64,000 nt of DNA, from positions 4,431,501-4,495,500 of the forward strand of contig NZ_CP019288.1 of the NCBI RefSeq assembly GCF_009901525.1, in the 5' to 3' direction. The notes below the pieces were generated by a model. It searched no databases, was not told the DNA's origin, and saw only the letters and a program-made list of their open reading frames with translations. Origin of the DNA: Kordia antarctica (GTDB taxonomy: Bacteria > Bacteroidota > Bacteroidia > Flavobacteriales > Flavobacteriaceae). Below, in pieces: positions 7,838 to 15,954 of the stretch. A program made the translations under genes and the position numbers. Numbering within the stretch: position 1 is the first letter of the stretch; the number at the start of each line of letters is the position of its first letter.

Positions 7838-9220
7838 ATGTCTGATATAAATAGTGATATTACTTTGTTTAATGAGCTTATTGAAATCTTATTAAAAGAA
7901 GAAGAAAATAACCCAGTTGCTGACCGAATTGAAGCAAATAAACTATACGATGCTGTTGATTTATCACTAAATGATTCAGCAATGATGGATGATGAGTTTA
8001 AGGTTGCGCTTCAAAACGTTCTGATAGCTACTCCAAAAACGGCAACAAATTTATTTTTTAATCAATTATTTGGTGGAAGACAAAGCAAAGCTGTTTTAGG
8101 TGATTTACTTGCCGTAATGCTAAATAACAGCATGTATACATACAAAGTTGCGGGTCCTCAAGTTGGTATTGAGCAGGAAATTATCAGAAAATCTTGCGAG
8201 TTAATTGGGTATGGAACGCAAAGTAATGGAACATTTCCAACAGGCGGATCTATGAGTAATTACATGGCGTTGGTTATGGCGCGAGATGCTAAAGATCCTG
8301 AGTGTAGATCAAAAGGAATGTCCAAGCCAATGGTCATATACACTTCCAAAGAATCACACTATTCGAATGCAAAAAATACAAGTTTTACAGGAATAGGAAG
8401 AAATAATATTCGCCACATAGAAGCCGATTCAAAAGGACGAATGATTCCAGAAAAATTAGAAGCGCAAATCATTGCCGATCTGAATGATGGATATGTGCCA
8501 ACATATGTGAATGCTACGGCAGGAACAACCGTTTTAGGTGCTTTTGATCCGATAGACAAAATTGCTACGATCACAGAAAAATATGATATTTGGCTACATG
8601 TTGATGGCGCATATTGTGGAAGTGTAATTTTTAGCGAACACTATAAACATCTTGTAAAAGGAATGGAAAAATCTAATTCATTCAGTTACAATGCACACAA
8701 AATGCTTGGAACGCCTTTAACGTGTTCTATTATATTAGTCAACGATAAAAAACATTTACACAATTCGTTTAGTATTGAAGCCGATTACTTGTATCAAACA
8801 GACGGAGATGATTTTAACCTAGGTAAAACTTCGTTTCAATGCGGAAGAAGAAATGATGCCTTGAAGTTTTGGACACTCTGGAAATCTGTTGGAACACTTG
8901 GTTTAAAGCAAATTGTTGATCATCAATTTGATTTGGCAGCTACTGCACGCGATTACATCAAAAATAATTCTGATTACACTTTATATAGTTTTGATGACTC
9001 AATTTCTATCTGTTTCAATTACAAAAACATTGATCCAACAATACTCTGCACTGCACTATATGAGCATCAAATTACTGTTGTAGGCTTCGGATCTTTCAAT
9101 GCCGACACTTTCGTGAGATTGGTCACTGTAAATGCAAACAATACCAAACAAGACATACTAAACTTCTTTAAAGTACTTGAAACATTCGTTGAGGAAAACC
9201 CAGCTCTTATTGCTAAGTAA
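7838..9220 (+). CDS. Group II PLP decarboxylase, probable cysteine sulfinate decarboxylase
   Basis: A 460-residue glutamate/aromatic amino acid decarboxylase-fold enzyme. The PLP lysine is Lys288 in SYNAHKML, the PLP-ring aspartate is Asp256 in HVDGAY, and a Gly/Ser cofactor loop (PTGGSMSNY) lies at about 134-142. It starts 22 bp after the cysteine dioxygenase gene; a preceding ATG at 7834 is closed at once by a stop. Side by side with the dioxygenase, decarboxylation of cysteine sulfinate to hypotaurine is the most economical reading. Glutamate or aspartate decarboxylation cannot be excluded from motifs alone. Confidence 0.78.
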   Translation: MSDINSDITLFNELIEILLKEEENNPVADRIEANKLYDAVDLSLNDSAMMDDEFKVALQNVLIATPKTATNLFFNQLFGGRQSKAVLGDLLAVMLNNSMYTYKVAGPQVGIEQEIIRKSCELIGYGTQSNGTFPTGGSMSNYMALVMARDAKDPECRSKGMSKPMVIYTSKESHYSNAKNTSFTGIGRNNIRHIEADSKGRMIPEKLEAQIIADLNDGYVPTYVNATAGTTVLGAFDPIDKIATITEKYDIWLHVDGAYCGSVIFSEHYKHLVKGMEKSNSFSYNAHKMLGTPLTCSIILVNDKKHLHNSFSIEADYLYQTDGDDFNLGKTSFQCGRRNDALKFWTLWKSVGTLGLKQIVDHQFDLAATARDYIKNNSDYTLYSFDDSISICFNYKNIDPTILCTALYEHQITVVGFGSFNADTFVRLVTVNANNTKQDILNFFKVLETFVEENPALIAK

Positions 9221-9469
9221 CTATTGAAAAACTTTAAATCAGTTCAATTATCTAATTACAATTGAAAGTACTAAATTCATCGAAAAATTTGACACTCAAA
9301 CATTCTCTGAAAATCTAATTTTCCCTTATAAAACAACCAACGTGCTTGTAATGAGTCAAATAAAAGTGTACGAATTGTGACGAATGTTTTACAAAAAATA
9401 ATCAAATTCATTAATTAATGTAAAATAATCAGTATATTCCTTGATAATTTAACCATAAAAACTAAAATC
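9221..9469. other. Upstream region of the small peptide gene
   Basis: AT-rich, with no open frame above about 25 codons and no clear TAnnTTTG box. It probably carries the promoter of the peptide gene at 9470, but I cannot point to it. Confidence 0.3.
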
Positions 9470-9646
9470 ATGAAAAAATCACTTTTAAATTTGAAAGGCG
9501 TTCAAGAATTATCTAAAAATGAGCAAAAAAATATTGCTGGAGGTTGGCATTTAATCCGTAGATGTGGCGGAGATGGTTCATTTATATTCGTTGATGGGAA
9601 AAAAGTTTGTTGTTATGTACCATGGAGTGGTTACTATCTTTGCTAA
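9470..9646 (+). CDS. Double-glycine-leader peptide, bacteriocin/RiPP-like precursor
   Basis: A 58-codon gene. The first 25 residues (MKKSLLNLKGVQELSKNE, then QKNIAGG) form the leader type widespread in Bacteroidota, with the ELS..E-I-GG pattern cleaved after GG by peptidase-containing ABC exporters. The 33-residue core is rich in Gly, Trp and Tyr and has four Cys (32, 47, 48, 58), enough for two disulfides or thioether rings. A strong terminator follows directly. No exporter or modifying enzyme is in the window, so processing must occur in trans. Antimicrobial or signalling function is inferred from the leader only. Confidence 0.75.
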   Translation: MKKSLLNLKGVQELSKNEQKNIAGGWHLIRRCGGDGSFIFVDGKKVCCYVPWSGYYLC

Positions 9647-9672
9647 CATTTTTTCAATTAAATTTTTATATC

Positions 9673-9706
9673 AAACCGCTTTAAAACTATTTTAAAGCGG
9701 TTTTTT
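9673..9706 (+). terminator. Terminator of the peptide gene
   Basis: AAACCGCTTTAAAA (9673-9686) and TTTTAAAGCGGTTT (9690-9703) are exactly complementary with a 3-nt loop and a T-run. Nearly the same hairpin recurs at 20491-20524. Confidence 0.85.
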
Positions 9707-10270
9707 ATATAGGATACATTCTCCGTTAATTTAACTTAACGTAAATCCTGTTATGTAAATAAGCGACTAATCAGTTCCTACATGATGTTTTATAGCTAAA
9801 ATACTTTACTAATTATCAATAAGATGAACAGCTTTTTTATTTTAAATCATATTGCACAACAGATAGATTATACATATATTTACATGAATAATAAGTAAAT
9901 AATTTTGCTTTCTATAAATTCTCTATATAGCTAAAATAATAATAAAACTGATTTACTTTCAGAAGATTCTATAGCTGCAATTTCTTAAATGACTGCATAT
10001 CAATATTTAGTAGCGGCTTCGTCATTTGTATGTTGTATGTAGTAAAACTGCAAACCCTTAAAAATTACTTCATTTAACAGTTCTAAACTACATGTTTTTT
10101 AATGAATTTTTTTTGTTCAAATTCTGAATCATCGCTAGTATTTATATTTTTTATTAATTCAAAATAATAATAAGTGACCTCATAATAATTTTTGTGTCTT
10201 AGTAGTTGTCGTTATAATCTATGAAAATGGACTATTTAGACTTTAACAATATCAAAATGGAATTTTTAAA
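9707..10270. other. Long AT-rich gap with no supported gene
   Basis: Over 560 bp I find only frames of about 25 codons or fewer and no RNA gene. It must contain the promoter of the aminotransferase operon, but no confident box is visible. Confidence 0.4.
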
Positions 10271-11587
10271 ATGATTAAAGAAATAACTAAATCTCAAGAA
10301 CTCTTCGAAAGAAGAAAAAACGCTGTGGCAAATGGCGTTGGTGTTTTTAATACAGCGACTGTAAAAGAGGCAAAAGGAGCTATCATTATAGATGCTGACG
10401 GACGCGAACTTATCGATTTTGCAGGAGGTATTGGAGTAGTGAATGCAGGTCACTGTCCAGAGTCAGTTGTAGCTGCCATACGTGAGCAAGCAGGGAAATA
10501 TCTACATACCAGTTTTAACGTAGTTACGTATGAACCTTACATAGCTTTATGTGAAGAACTTGCAGAAATTTTACCTCATGGTGAAAAAACAAAAGTCATG
10601 TTGGTTAGTACGGGTGCTGAAGCTGTAGAAAATGCTATAAAAATAGCGCGTCAAGCAACAAAAAGACCCGCAATACTTTGCTTTACAGGAGCGTATCATG
10701 GTCGTTCCTTAATGGCTATGACGTTAACTAGCAAAATTAGCTATAAGTATGATTGTGGACCATTTGCGCCTGAAGTATATCGTCTTCCTTTTCCGAATTT
10801 TTATAGATATCACGGAAAACGAACTATGGATGAATTTGTGGAAGACGAACTCAAACGACTTCATGAAAGTGCGCTGAATCTTGTAGATGTAAAAAGCGTA
10901 GCTGCCGTAATTTTAGAACCTATTCAAGGTGAAGGCGGATTTAATGCCATTCCTAAAAAGTACCTAGAAGGATTGCGAGATTTTTGCGACTTGCATGGTA
11001 TTGTCTTAATAATGGATGAAGTGCAAAGTGGATTCTGTCGTACAGGACATTGGGCAAGTTGGCAGCATTACGGTGTACAACCCGATATTAGTACGTACGC
11101 CAAATCTATGGGTTCTGGATTACCTATTGGCGCAGTCATTGGGAAAGCAGAAATAATGGATGCTGCAGCTATTGGTTCCATTGGTGGAACTTACATTGGA
11201 AGTCCTATATGCTGTGTTGCTGCATCTGCTACCATTAAATACATGAAAGAAATTGATTTGAATGAAAAAGCAGTCAAAGTTGGTCAAGTCATTATGGCTA
11301 GATTGCAAAAATTAATGAAACAACATTCGATAATCGGTGATGTAAGAGGTGTTGGAGCAATGATAGCCATTGAGTTTGTTAATAACGGAGATCCAACACA
11401 GCCCAATTCCGAAATATGCCCTCAAATAGTAAGAGGTTGTGCCGATAATGGTTTAGTAGTAATAAGTGCAGGAACTTATAAAAATGTACTACGAATTTTA
11501 TCACCTTTAGTAATTACAGACGAACAATTAGAAAAAGGGTTATTCATTTTGGAAACCGAAATTAAGAAAGCAATACACAATATATGA
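10271..11587 (+). CDS. gabT: Class III aminotransferase, GABA/5-aminovalerate type
   Basis: A 438-residue PLP enzyme that moves an omega-amino group to a keto acid, giving a semialdehyde. The PLP lysine is Lys278 in STYAKSMGSG, the PLP aspartate is Asp249 in LIMDEVQSGF, and STGAEAVENA and AYHGRS bind the cofactor phosphate and ring. The string ILEPIQGEGG is typical of GabT/ornithine aminotransferases. It overlaps the amidase gene by 4 nt (ATGA). An aldehyde dehydrogenase closes the cluster, so amino acid to semialdehyde to dicarboxylate is a natural pair of steps. GABA versus 5-aminovalerate or beta-alanine is not resolved. Confidence 0.85.
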   Translation: MIKEITKSQELFERRKNAVANGVGVFNTATVKEAKGAIIIDADGRELIDFAGGIGVVNAGHCPESVVAAIREQAGKYLHTSFNVVTYEPYIALCEELAEILPHGEKTKVMLVSTGAEAVENAIKIARQATKRPAILCFTGAYHGRSLMAMTLTSKISYKYDCGPFAPEVYRLPFPNFYRYHGKRTMDEFVEDELKRLHESALNLVDVKSVAAVILEPIQGEGGFNAIPKKYLEGLRDFCDLHGIVLIMDEVQSGFCRTGHWASWQHYGVQPDISTYAKSMGSGLPIGAVIGKAEIMDAAAIGSIGGTYIGSPICCVAASATIKYMKEIDLNEKAVKVGQVIMARLQKLMKQHSIIGDVRGVGAMIAIEFVNNGDPTQPNSEICPQIVRGCADNGLVVISAGTYKNVLRILSPLVITDEQLEKGLFILETEIKKAIHNI

Positions 11588-12525
11588 AACCATTCGCAAT
11601 AGCAGGAATACAAATGAAAGTATCAGCTGTCGTTTCTAACGTAGAAATGATGAAGTTGAAAATTGATATTACCATGAATCTTTATCCGTGGACACAAATG
11701 ATTGTGTTTAGTGAATTATGTGCTTTCGGACCGCTAACACATGCAGCACAAGCAATACCTAATAACTTTGAAGCAGAAATGCGAGCAAAAGCGAAAGAAT
11801 ATGGAATATGGTTACTACCTGGTTCTATATTTGAGAAAAGTGAAGGTAAAATTTATAATACCGCAACAGTTATCAATCCAAAAGGGAAGATTATAAAAAG
11901 ATATCGCAAAATGTTCCCATTCTATCCGTACGAAACAGGAATAACACCTGGGAATGAATATTGTGTATTTGATGTGCCAAAAGTAGGAAGATTTGGTATT
12001 TCTATTTGTTATGATATGTGGTTTCCAGAAACGATTCGTACCTTAACCACTATGGGAGCAGAAGTTATTTTGCATCCAACGATGACAGGAACTATTGATC
12101 GCGAGATTGAATTATCGATCGTTAGAGCAATGGCTTCTGTAAATCAATGTTATTTCTTTGATGTCAATGGATTGGATACAGGAGGTTGTGGTCGTTCTAT
12201 TGTTTGTGGACCAGATGGTCGTGTACTACATCAATCTGAAGGAACGGAAGAAATTATTCCATTAGAGTTAAATATTGATCGTGTAAAAAGAAGTCGCGAA
12301 CTAGGTATTTTACGCTTAGGACAACCGCTAAAAAGTTTCCGTGACCATATTAAGAGCGGTAAATTTGCAATTTATCAACCCAATATACCAACACCTTACT
12401 TAGATTCTTTAGGGCCGTTGATAAAGCCAACACGATTAGATAAACTAGCCGAATTAAAAATTAAGGAAACTACGTTAGAAAAGCAAACTGCTCCAATTCA
12501 CTATAAAGGAGATACAATTAAATAA
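11584..12525 (+). CDS. Nitrilase-superfamily amidase
   Basis: A 313-residue carbon-nitrogen hydrolase. The catalytic triad is visible: Glu44 (VFSELCAFGP), Lys109 (KRYRKMFPF) and Cys142 (GISICYDMWFPE). Family members in amino acid breakdown include omega-amidase, 5-aminovaleramidase and N-carbamoylputrescine amidase. It starts inside the aminotransferase stop, so an amide-to-acid step linked to the transaminase substrate or product is likely. True nitrilase activity is less likely given this setting, but motifs do not decide it. Confidence 0.82.
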   Translation: MKPFAIAGIQMKVSAVVSNVEMMKLKIDITMNLYPWTQMIVFSELCAFGPLTHAAQAIPNNFEAEMRAKAKEYGIWLLPGSIFEKSEGKIYNTATVINPKGKIIKRYRKMFPFYPYETGITPGNEYCVFDVPKVGRFGISICYDMWFPETIRTLTTMGAEVILHPTMTGTIDREIELSIVRAMASVNQCYFFDVNGLDTGGCGRSIVCGPDGRVLHQSEGTEEIIPLELNIDRVKRSRELGILRLGQPLKSFRDHIKSGKFAIYQPNIPTPYLDSLGPLIKPTRLDKLAELKIKETTLEKQTAPIHYKGDTIK

Positions 12526-12538
12526 AAAATAAAAACAA

Positions 12539-12940
12539 ATGGGTGATCTAAGATCAGGCAAAAAAGCAGAAAAAATAAAAAATTATATAAGTTGGTTTGA
12601 AATACCTGCAATAGACTTTAAGGAAGCAGTTAACTTCTATCAATATATTTTTGGAATTACCATGCAACAGAATATTACAGCTTCTAATGCAATGGCATAT
12701 TTCCCTACAACCACAGGTATTGGCGGTGCTGTTGTGGCTGGTTCAGGGTATGTGCCTAGTGATTCTGGTTCCTTGATTTATTTGAATGGTGGTGTGAATC
12801 TAAGTTTAGTTCTTGATAAAGTAGAGCCAGCTGGAGGACGTATCATTATGCCAAAAACATTAATATCTGAAGAAGCTGGATACTTCGCTGTCTTTATTGA
12901 TTCTCAAGGAAATAAACTAGCATTACATTCTAAAAATTAA
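12539..12940 (+). CDS. VOC/glyoxalase-fold protein
   Basis: A 133-residue single-domain vicinal oxygen chelate protein. The start ISWFEIPAIDFKEAVNFYQ and the end AVFIDSQGNKLALH match the paired beta-alpha-beta3 modules. It begins 13 bp after the amidase. VOC proteins include lyases, dioxygenases and metal-free binding proteins. Metal ligands are not obvious here: few His or Glu occupy the usual positions, so a non-catalytic or accessory role is possible. Confidence 0.75.
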   Translation: MGDLRSGKKAEKIKNYISWFEIPAIDFKEAVNFYQYIFGITMQQNITASNAMAYFPTTTGIGGAVVAGSGYVPSDSGSLIYLNGGVNLSLVLDKVEPAGGRIIMPKTLISEEAGYFAVFIDSQGNKLALHSKN

Positions 12941-13065
12941 AAACCATATCAAAAAAATAATGTTCAAGTTCATACTAGGTTTCCTTCTCTTTTTTCTTTT
13001 CCAAAAAGGAACGGGCACGTTTACCTTTGCTTATGAATTTTGTTGACTTCTGCTAGTTTAAAATT

Positions 13066-13117
13066 TATACCATTTATTGTTTTAACTTACTGTAAAAGAG
13101 AATAACTAATGGTATTA
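13066..13117. repeat. Short inverted repeat before the decarboxylase
   Basis: TATACCATTTATT (13066-13078) faces AATAACTAATGGTATTA (13101-13117); the reverse complement differs by a short insertion. The TA(A)TACCA end resembles the ends of the larger element at 57163-57320. A TACCTTTG box at 13022-13029 could be the -7 of a promoter for the downstream genes, although no TTG lies at the right distance. Confidence 0.4.
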
Positions 13118-13174
13118 CTTAATAAATTAATTTCATCCTCATTTTATTTAATAAGATGAACTATAAGAACATCA

Positions 13175-15928
13175 ATGACAAAAAACCAAGGAATATTAAA
13201 CACCAAATTAAAAAGCTCACCTTATTATAACATTGGTCAGTTACGAGTAGACTACTGGAATAAATTGAAAATTGAAAGTTCAGAGTTAGCGCGTTGTAAT
13301 AAAGGTTCAGCAAATGAAAAAGCACACAAGGAATCAGTAAAAAATTTGATCAAGGACTTAAAAGGAGTCGAATGTTATTTTGCTTCGCCAGGAATTGGGC
13401 GTATGCTAAAATTAGAAAATTCACTTTCTAATCATGAACATACTTCGTTATCAAATCTAATAGCTGAAACTACCAAAGATTTAGTAGGTGATAGTTACAG
13501 AAGCAATCCTGATTATATAGATTATGATGAGCATAGTATTGAATCTGTCGAAGAACATGAACAACAGAACAGTGTTCGGAAAAATCATTTTGAGGTATTA
13601 TTTATAGATGACATTTCTGAAAAAGAAGAAAGTAGTTTAAAACGTAGCCTTATGTCATTACGGGCAGCGAATGACAAATTTACGTATGGAGTCGTTGTAC
13701 AACGATCTTTTCAAGATGCGCTGATTGCCTTGCACTTTAATCACAATATCCAAGCAGTTGTAGTACGATATGCGCCGCCGTATCGTTCTAAAGAAATTTC
13801 ACCGCTCATAAAACCATACATTCAACCTGTTACAAACCTTAATTTTTCTTCAAAATCTGAAACTGATCTTGGGCCATTAATAGGAGAACTAATTGATCGA
13901 TTCAGACCAGAATTAGATGCCTATTATGTAACTGACACATCACTTGGACATTTAAAAGACAGTACGATCAAGCGTTTCAAGCGTATCTTTTATCAAACAG
14001 AAGACATACTAGAACTCCATCTAACAATTCTTCAAGGTATTGAGGAACGATTTGAAACTCCTTTCTTTTCTGCTTTAGTCGAATACAGCAAAAAGCCAAC
14101 TGGTGTTTTTCACGCGATGCCAATATCAAGAGGAAATTCGGTTTTCAAATCGAGATGGATTAACGACTTTGGCGATTTCTATGGTAGAAACATGTTTTTG
14201 GCAGAAACATCTGCAACAACTGGTGGTTTAGATTCTTTATTACAACCAACTGGGCCACTTAAAAAGGCGCAAGAAATGGCGAGAGATGCCTACGGTTCGC
14301 AATACACTTATTTTGTGACCAATGGAACTTCAACAGCAAACAAAATTGTGATGCAGGCACTTGTTGAGCCCGGAAACGTAGTGCTTATTGATAGAGATTG
14401 TCATAAATCGCACCATTACGGATTGGTTTTAGTAGGCGCTTATCCAGTATATTTAGATTCATATCCAATAGAAAAATATTCAATGTATGGAGCTGTGCCT
14501 TTAGGACAAATTAAAGGTAGATTATTACAATTAAAAGAAGCAGGCAGACTGGATAAAGTGAAAATGTTATTGCTTACCAACTGTACGTTTGACGGAATGG
14601 TGTATAATGTGGAGCGCGTTATGGAAGAAGTCTTAGCTATAAAACCAGACATGATATTTTTATGGGATGAAGCTTGGTTTGCCTTTGCAGGATTTGCAAA
14701 TAATTACAAACAACGTACGGGAATGTATGTTGCTAAAAAACTCTACGAAAAATACAATAGTAGTGGCTACAGAAAAAAATATGCTGAATACACAAAAGGG
14801 TTAAAAGAGGATGAAACTTCTTTACTACCAGATCCTGATAAAGTACGTATACGAGTATACGCCACACAAAGTACGCATAAAACACTGAGTAGTTTCAGAC
14901 AAGGTTCTATGATCCATATTTGGGATCAGGATTTTCGTAGAAAAAGTGAAACCACATTTTTAGAAGCGTACATGACACATACGTCTACATCGCCAAATTA
15001 TCAAATGTTAGCTTCATTAGATGTTGGAAGGCGTCAAGTTCAACTAGAAGGGTTTGAGTTGGTAGAAAAAAGTATTGAAATGGCAATGGTTTTTCGTGCA
15101 AAAGTGAATAACAATCCGCAATTGAGTAAGTACTTTGATATATTAACGGTACATGATTTTATTCCAAACAAATACCGACAAACTGGACTGAAAGAATATT
15201 ATACCAAACATGAAGGTTGGAATCTTATGGATGATGCTTGGGAACAAGACGAGTTTGTACTCGATCCAACAAAAATAACCTTACATATTGGTAAAACTGG
15301 TGTTGATGGTGATACGTTTAAGAACAAATACTTGATGGATAAATTCAATATCCAAATCAATAAAACATCTAGAAATACGGTATTATTCTTAACGAATATA
15401 GGAACCACCAAAGGAAGTATTACGTACTTAACCAACGCACTATTAAAAATTGCAGATGAACTGGATGAAGAGTTTAAGTCATTAAGTGCTAAGGAAATGG
15501 AAATTAGGCAAAACCGAATTCATTCCTTAACAAAAGAAGTGCCTCCACTACCAGATTTCAGCTACTTTCATCACTCATTTCAAGCGGTTCCTGGAGTTCC
15601 AGGAGGCGATTTGCGTGCCGCTTATTTCTTGGCATACAAAGAAGAAAACTATGAGTACATTCCATTAAACGATTGTTTAGATGCGATGCAAAATGATAAA
15701 GTTTTAGTAGCTTCTACTTTCGTAATTCCATATCCTCCAGGATTTCCAGTGCTAGTTCCTGGTCAAGTAGTAAGTGAAGAAATCATCAATTTCATGACTG
15801 CGTTAGATGTGAGTGAAATTCACGGATATCGTGCCGATTTAGGATTGAGAATCTTCAAAGAAAGCGTATTAAACAGGCATAAAACAGCAACGTCTTTTGG
15901 CGGAATGAATATCAAAAATAATAATTAA
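13175..15928 (+). CDS. Orn/Lys/Arg decarboxylase family protein, long form
   Basis: A 917-residue fold-III-type basic amino acid decarboxylase, about 150-200 residues longer than usual for the family. Residues about 1-310 hold a response-regulator-like wing domain with an extra N-terminal part. The PLP domain has SATTGGLDSLLQPTG, WDEAWF (Asp498) and the lysine in TQSTHKTLSSFRQGS (Lys569). The product would be putrescine, cadaverine or agmatine. It is followed 26 bp later by the ATP-grasp gene. Substrate is unresolved; some family members act differently, so decarboxylation itself is known from the family rather than shown. Confidence 0.85.
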   Translation: MTKNQGILNTKLKSSPYYNIGQLRVDYWNKLKIESSELARCNKGSANEKAHKESVKNLIKDLKGVECYFASPGIGRMLKLENSLSNHEHTSLSNLIAETTKDLVGDSYRSNPDYIDYDEHSIESVEEHEQQNSVRKNHFEVLFIDDISEKEESSLKRSLMSLRAANDKFTYGVVVQRSFQDALIALHFNHNIQAVVVRYAPPYRSKEISPLIKPYIQPVTNLNFSSKSETDLGPLIGELIDRFRPELDAYYVTDTSLGHLKDSTIKRFKRIFYQTEDILELHLTILQGIEERFETPFFSALVEYSKKPTGVFHAMPISRGNSVFKSRWINDFGDFYGRNMFLAETSATTGGLDSLLQPTGPLKKAQEMARDAYGSQYTYFVTNGTSTANKIVMQALVEPGNVVLIDRDCHKSHHYGLVLVGAYPVYLDSYPIEKYSMYGAVPLGQIKGRLLQLKEAGRLDKVKMLLLTNCTFDGMVYNVERVMEEVLAIKPDMIFLWDEAWFAFAGFANNYKQRTGMYVAKKLYEKYNSSGYRKKYAEYTKGLKEDETSLLPDPDKVRIRVYATQSTHKTLSSFRQGSMIHIWDQDFRRKSETTFLEAYMTHTSTSPNYQMLASLDVGRRQVQLEGFELVEKSIEMAMVFRAKVNNNPQLSKYFDILTVHDFIPNKYRQTGLKEYYTKHEGWNLMDDAWEQDEFVLDPTKITLHIGKTGVDGDTFKNKYLMDKFNIQINKTSRNTVLFLTNIGTTKGSITYLTNALLKIADELDEEFKSLSAKEMEIRQNRIHSLTKEVPPLPDFSYFHHSFQAVPGVPGGDLRAAYFLAYKEENYEYIPLNDCLDAMQNDKVLVASTFVIPYPPGFPVLVPGQVVSEEIINFMTALDVSEIHGYRADLGLRIFKESVLNRHKTATSFGGMNIKNNN

Positions 15929-15954
15929 CCATTAATTAAAACAAAATAAATAGT

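Noticed and set aside
9824-9898. 24-codon frame in the gap after the peptide gene
   Set aside because: No leader motif, no ribosome site and no conservation evidence.
12960-13046. 28-codon hydrophobic frame (MFKFILGFLLFFLFQKG...)
   Set aside because: It could encode a tiny membrane peptide, but there is no clear ribosome site and it lies in low-complexity T-rich DNA where such frames arise by chance.
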